DNA of 37,938 bases from Acidobacteriaceae bacterium (GTDB lineage Bacteria > Acidobacteriota > Terriglobia > Terriglobales > Acidobacteriaceae): assembly GCA_003134655.1 (NCBI GenBank), contig PLBY01000069.1, positions 2,607-40,544 on the forward strand, read 5' to 3'. Made by a program: the position numbers and the translations under genes. The notes beneath the pieces were generated by a model that had not been told where the DNA came from, ran no database searches, and saw nothing but the letters and a program-made list of their open reading frames with translations. This document shows positions 35,719-37,938 of this stretch, piece after piece. The first letter of the stretch is position 1. The number at the start of each line of letters is the position of its first letter.

Positions 35719-35814
35719 GTGGAAACACACTTCCAGTTTCGTCTCAACGGGGTCATTATCTCGCACACCATCGCGCGTCGTGGTGACCCCAACTCGCATG
35801 ACAGGTGCGTTTAG
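35719..35814 (+). pseudogene. Truncated 31-codon relative of the gene at 36645-36947
   Basis: A GTG start with an excellent Shine-Dalgarno run (GAGGAGGAG at 35708-35716) opens a frame METHFQFRLNGVIISHTI… that stops after 31 codons. Its start resembles the start of the minus-strand 100-residue protein (MEPEFRFCLNGEVIRSIRV). The good ribosome-binding site with a stunted frame suggests a gene cut by rearrangement where it meets the convergent minus-strand operon. It could instead be a genuine micro-protein. Confidence 0.4.
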
Positions 35815-36221
35815 TCCGACCGGGCCAAGCAAACGGAGCAGCGGTAATGGCTGTCGGTGTCCGTTGTCGTCTTCTGAGGCAGGCCCATCTCGGACATGAT
35901 CCTCCTGACGATGTCCTTGTCTCTGAGAATGCATCGGTCGGCGAGAAACATGAATTGCCGAGTCTTCGTGTTGTAGTTGACCCGCCCTCGCGGGGATTCC
36001 TCGTACTCCATGTCGGCGGGCACGGCTCCAGCCCGCTGATACTGTTCCCACACTTCGGGGTGACCCCGAGGATGCGTCAGGTGATCTCCGTATGGCTCTG
36101 CTTCGCTGAGCGACGTGCTGTCGATAAGCGTCTTGCCATCAACGAGCCAAAAGATACCCACTCGCGGCTCAGTCGTCCGTGTGGATATCTTGCGCTTTCC
36201 GCCTTCATGCGATTTCTTCAT
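35811..36221 (-). CDS. Conserved hypothetical protein, last gene of a minus-strand mini-operon
   Basis: This is a 136-residue protein resembling, from memory, a family of unknown function in soil bacteria with the signature VGIFWLVDGKTLIDSTSLSE and YGDHLTHPRGHPEVWEQ. Near the end, LADRCILRDKDIVRRIMSEM is followed by DSHYRCSVC, which might form part of a metal site. No catalytic motif is known. Its ATG overlaps the TGA of the upstream 56-residue gene (ATGA), and GAGG lies just upstream. Similar genes often sit near recombinases, which fits a mobile or satellite context. Confidence 0.8.
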   Translation of the reverse strand: MKKSHEGGKRKISTRTTEPRVGIFWLVDGKTLIDSTSLSEAEPYGDHLTHPRGHPEVWEQYQRAGAVPADMEYEESPRGRVNYNTKTRQFMFLADRCILRDKDIVRRIMSEMGLPQKTTTDTDSHYRCSVCLARSD

Positions 36222-36388
36222 TGGTTGATCCTCGCCGCGGATTGCTCCGATGTCGGCGGCATCTTCCGTGGGGGAGCATTGTCACAGAGTTCTTGCAATC
36301 TTCCCCTGTATTTACCGACCAGCCCCGTCGCCGCCCCAATCGCTTTTGCCGCCTCCTTCAACTCACTCTGCGGCGAATGGCAATCCAT
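36218..36388 (-). CDS. 56-residue protein in the minus-strand mini-operon
   Basis: The frame MDCHSPQSELKEAAKAIGAA… is helical at its N terminus and then Pro-rich. It is supported by its junctions rather than by homology: its ATG shares one base with the stop of the upstream gene (TGATG) and its own TGA overlaps the next ATG (ATGA). The longer open frame reaching back to 36559 lies over the upstream gene and is not used here. Function is unknown. Confidence 0.55.
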   Translation of the reverse strand: MDCHSPQSELKEAAKAIGAATGLVGKYRGRLQELCDNAPPRKMPPTSEQSAARINQ

Positions 36389-36642
36389 CACACCAGAGGC
36401 TTGATGGGCTGGCGAACCAGCGGCAGAGGAATGAGCTTCCGGTGCTTCGAAGGGTTGCCGCTGACGAATTCCGACAATTCCGCTTCCTCGTCCATCGCTA
36501 ACGCAAACTTGAACGAACAAAGAGTCTGGTCTGTGAACTCCAAGGTCAGGCGTCTCCACTTTTCGTCGTTGTTCCAGTGGACTCGCTTGATCGTCTTTCC
36601 AGCGAGATGCTCGGTATAGTCGGCACGGCGCAGCTTACTCAT
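36388..36642 (-). CDS. Small conserved hypothetical protein (84 residues)
   Basis: The protein contains GKTIKRVHWNNDEKWRRLTL followed by EFTDQTLCSFKFAL, a beta-rich pattern ending with PLPLVRQPIKPL. I recall similar short proteins as unknowns next to those above. ATG 36642 is two bases after the upstream stop and is preferred to a TTG four codons earlier. It is coupled to the 56-residue gene by TGATG. Function is unknown. Confidence 0.7.
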   Translation of the reverse strand: MSKLRRADYTEHLAGKTIKRVHWNNDEKWRRLTLEFTDQTLCSFKFALAMDEEAELSEFVSGNPSKHRKLIPLPLVRQPIKPLV

Positions 36643-36644
36643 CG

Positions 36645-36947
36645 TCAACGCCAATCAGGAGTCTTGGTAATCAGCCCCGCAGACTCCAAAACGTGCAGTA
36701 GTCCTCCTGTTGTGACCCTCTGCCACCCCTGCCCTGTCGTTATCGGAATGGTGGTGTACTTAAGCACGAACCTTGGTAGGTCCTCGTCCCACAAATTTTC
36801 GTTGTCGTCGATGGTGAACCACCCGATGCCTTCGATCTCGACGGCTACCTGTCGTTTGCCCGTGGGCTTACCGTCGCTCATCTCGGGCTGTACGCGGATG
36901 CTCCGAATGACCTCACCATTCAAACAAAAGCGAAACTCAGGCTCCAT
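36645..36947 (-). CDS. Small hypothetical protein, first gene of the minus-strand mini-operon
   Basis: This is a 100-residue, beta-rich protein (EFRFCLNGEVIRSIRVQPEM, RQVAVEIEGIGWFTIDD) followed by a helical end (GGLLHVLESAGLI). It is unrecognised. A strong Shine-Dalgarno site GGAGGA lies five bases before the ATG. It leads four overlapping minus-strand genes ending at 35811. A truncated relative of its N terminus may be present at 35719-35814 on the opposite strand. Confidence 0.7.
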   Translation of the reverse strand: MEPEFRFCLNGEVIRSIRVQPEMSDGKPTGKRQVAVEIEGIGWFTIDDNENLWDEDLPRFVLKYTTIPITTGQGWQRVTTGGLLHVLESAGLITKTPDWR

Positions 36948-37075
36948 TTAATCCTCCGAGAGAGTCTACGCACCGGCCGCTTGAAGGTCCCTGCTGGCGG
37001 ACTGGACAGGGGAACCTCACGATAAACTGTCGTGAAGTGTCGAAAGCCATTGCTGCGGGGGAGAGGACGGTGAGG

Positions 37076-37294
37076 CTACTTCTTCCGCCCGATCAGAAGA
37101 CCGGGATCGGCGCTGTTGACAGAAACTAAACTGTCGTGCTCATCGCGAGTAGTGTTGAATCGCTCGCTGGTGCTCCCAGTGATGTTGTTCTGTTCGTCCC
37201 TGACGATTGTCTCGAACGAACCAACGTAGCCAGTCGTGACCGAACCGATGATCTGACGCTTTCCGTCTCGAATAAATTCCTTCTCTAGTGACAT
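37076..37294 (-). CDS. Small conserved hypothetical protein (72 residues)
   Basis: The sequence LEKEFIRDGKRQIIGSVTTG and later ADPGLLIGRKK is made of short beta repeats with polar turns (…ETIVRDEQNNITGSTSERF). I recall similar short unknown proteins from soil bacteria. The start is fixed by AGGAGA seven bases before the ATG. A TATATATA run lies just upstream of the Shine-Dalgarno site. Function is unknown; it may be separately transcribed from the mini-operon that follows 128 bases downstream. Confidence 0.72.
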   Translation of the reverse strand: MSLEKEFIRDGKRQIIGSVTTGYVGSFETIVRDEQNNITGSTSERFNTTRDEHDSLVSVNSADPGLLIGRKK

Positions 37295-37333
37295 GGACTT
37301 CTCCTACCGTATATATACCAACGGCGTTCGCAG

Positions 37334-37450
37334 AATCGATAGGAATCCCCGGAAAAAGTTTCAGGAGTAGCACACTCGATTGCAAAAAGTAGCACACCAG
37401 TAATCCTTTCTGGTGATTACTCAAAATATTGTCCTGAATTCCTATCGATT
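37334..37450. repeat. Structured repeat region, possible recombination site
   Basis: A perfect 13-base inverted repeat (AATCGATAGGAAT at 37334-37346, its complement at 37438-37450) encloses a direct repeat AGTAGCACAC (37366-37375 and 37388-37397, 22 bases apart). It also encloses two interleaved inverted repeats: CACCAG/CTGGTG (37395-37400, 37410-37415) and AGTAATC/GATTACT (37399-37405, 37415-37421). Resolvases use such compact arrays of short dyads. It lies about 430 bases before the second serine recombinase. It could alternatively be an operator or an RNA structure. Confidence 0.5.
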
Positions 37451-37877
37451 TTCGAGATCAACTGGGTATAACGGCAATGCAGGTGAATGCGTGCACCCCT
37501 ACTACAGCGGAGATAAAGAAATCGGCTTGGAGGACCTCATCCAAGAACAGCGAAGCCTCGCTCGTTCCAAGAATCCCTTCGAGCGGGTGGTCGGCTCGCT
37601 CTGCATCGGTGCGATTCTGAAGAAGCAACTTAGGGAGTTGCCGAACGGCACCATTGGCCGACTAATGACCGATCACATCTGGAGCGACCTTAACCTTCTG
37701 GGGCCTGAAAGTGTGATCGTTGAAATCGCCAGCGAGCGGCTCGCCGAGAAGTGCGAGACATCGTCGATTTGCCCAGAAGTGGTGCCGAACTCTGGAGGGC
37801 AGATGAATAGCCCTGACCGAGCAGGTTGCCGAAAGCAAAGAGTTAGCGGATGGAAGAAGGAGCGCATAAACATATGA
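37413..37877 (+). CDS. Hypothetical protein coupled to a serine recombinase
   Basis: The frame has up to 154 residues starting from GTG 37413. The convincing part begins near EIGLEDLIQEQRSLARSKNP, helical with VVGSLCIGAILKKQLRELPN, so a later start such as GTG 37491 is possible; the first codons overlap the repeat region. The C-terminal 40 residues are polar and probably disordered. The stop overlaps the recombinase ATG (ATGA), so the gene is translated with it and may encode an accessory factor. Family is not recognised. Confidence 0.55.
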   Translation: MITQNIVLNSYRFSRSTGYNGNAGECVHPYYSGDKEIGLEDLIQEQRSLARSKNPFERVVGSLCIGAILKKQLRELPNGTIGRLMTDHIWSDLNLLGPESVIVEIASERLAEKCETSSICPEVVPNSGGQMNSPDRAGCRKQRVSGWKKERINI

Positions 37878-37938
37878 AGAGAGCCGTCCTCTACGTCCGA
37901 GTTTCGACCCCCGACCAGAGCATCGAGCCGCAGTTGCT
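37874..37938 (+). CDS. Second serine recombinase, N-terminal fragment at the window end
   Basis: Only the first 21 codons are seen: AVLYVRVSTPDQSIEPQL has the resolvase N-terminal strand and nucleophile (S11 in VRVST). It overlaps the preceding stop by four bases. It differs in sequence from the recombinase at 34721, so two distinct recombinases flank the small-gene block. Most of the gene lies beyond the window. Confidence 0.85.
   Translation, partial: MKRAVLYVRVSTPDQSIEPQL

Noticed and set aside
37017..37035. TCACGA/TCGTGA hairpin upstream of the mini-operon
   Set aside because: Only six base pairs and no T-run; TAAACTGTCGTG recurs at 37127 inside a gene, so it may be chance or a minor repeat.

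Overview
The window is bacterial: close-packed genes, many ATGA/GTGA overlaps, recognisable Shine-Dalgarno sites, no introns, no rRNA or tRNA seen. The gene families (FHA-kinase/PP2C signalling, serine recombinases with small hypothetical satellites, several defence-type nucleases) fit a large-genome soil-type bacterium. Acidobacteriota, Verrucomicrobiota or Planctomycetota are my guesses from family resemblance; nothing in the window settles the taxonomy.

Region 1 (1-7717, + strand) is one signalling and proteolysis cluster. It holds the tail of a TPR protein, an FHA + double zinc ribbon + Ser/Thr kinase protein, a PP2C phosphatase, a small unknown protein, a Clp-N protein with an apparently dead AAA domain (no Walker A), and a 1158-residue protein. 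That last protein joins a Clp N-domain, a ClpA/B-type AAA module, a degenerate response-regulator receiver, and a complete soluble FtsH-type AAA + M41 zinc protease. I know of no described enzyme with this architecture, and it is the strongest candidate for a new system. The FHA/kinase/PP2C/Clp set also resembles the threonine-phosphorylation module plus ClpV of type VI secretion, but no secretion genes are present here.

Region 2 (7718-16282) is patchy accessory DNA. It contains a decayed minus-strand gene, two small unknown genes, a three-gene nuclease cluster (ParB-like protein, Mrr-like PD-(D/E)XK nuclease, DnaQ-like exonuclease), a convergent large protein ending in a DUF2325-like domain, and a broken relic of a DEAD-box helicase.

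Region 3 (16293-34029) looks like a defence island. An intact small HD-domain alarmone-hydrolase-like gene and a diverged copy broken by a 13-nt deletion flank about 16.5 kb. The inner part encodes an AddB-like and an AddA-like helicase-nuclease pair, followed by a tightly coupled five-gene cassette: DUF499 ATPase, small protein, DUF1156 DNA methyltransferase, small protein, and PLD-SNF2 helicase. This cassette resembles DISARM-related anti-phage sets in which methyltransferase, PLD and SNF2 helicase act together.

Region 4 (34030-37938) looks like a mobile or satellite segment. It has an RHH regulator divergent from a small serine recombinase with similar operator-like motifs in front of both, a four-gene overlapping minus-strand mini-operon of small proteins, another small conserved gene, a structured repeat region that could be a recombination site, and the start of a second serine recombinase running off the end.
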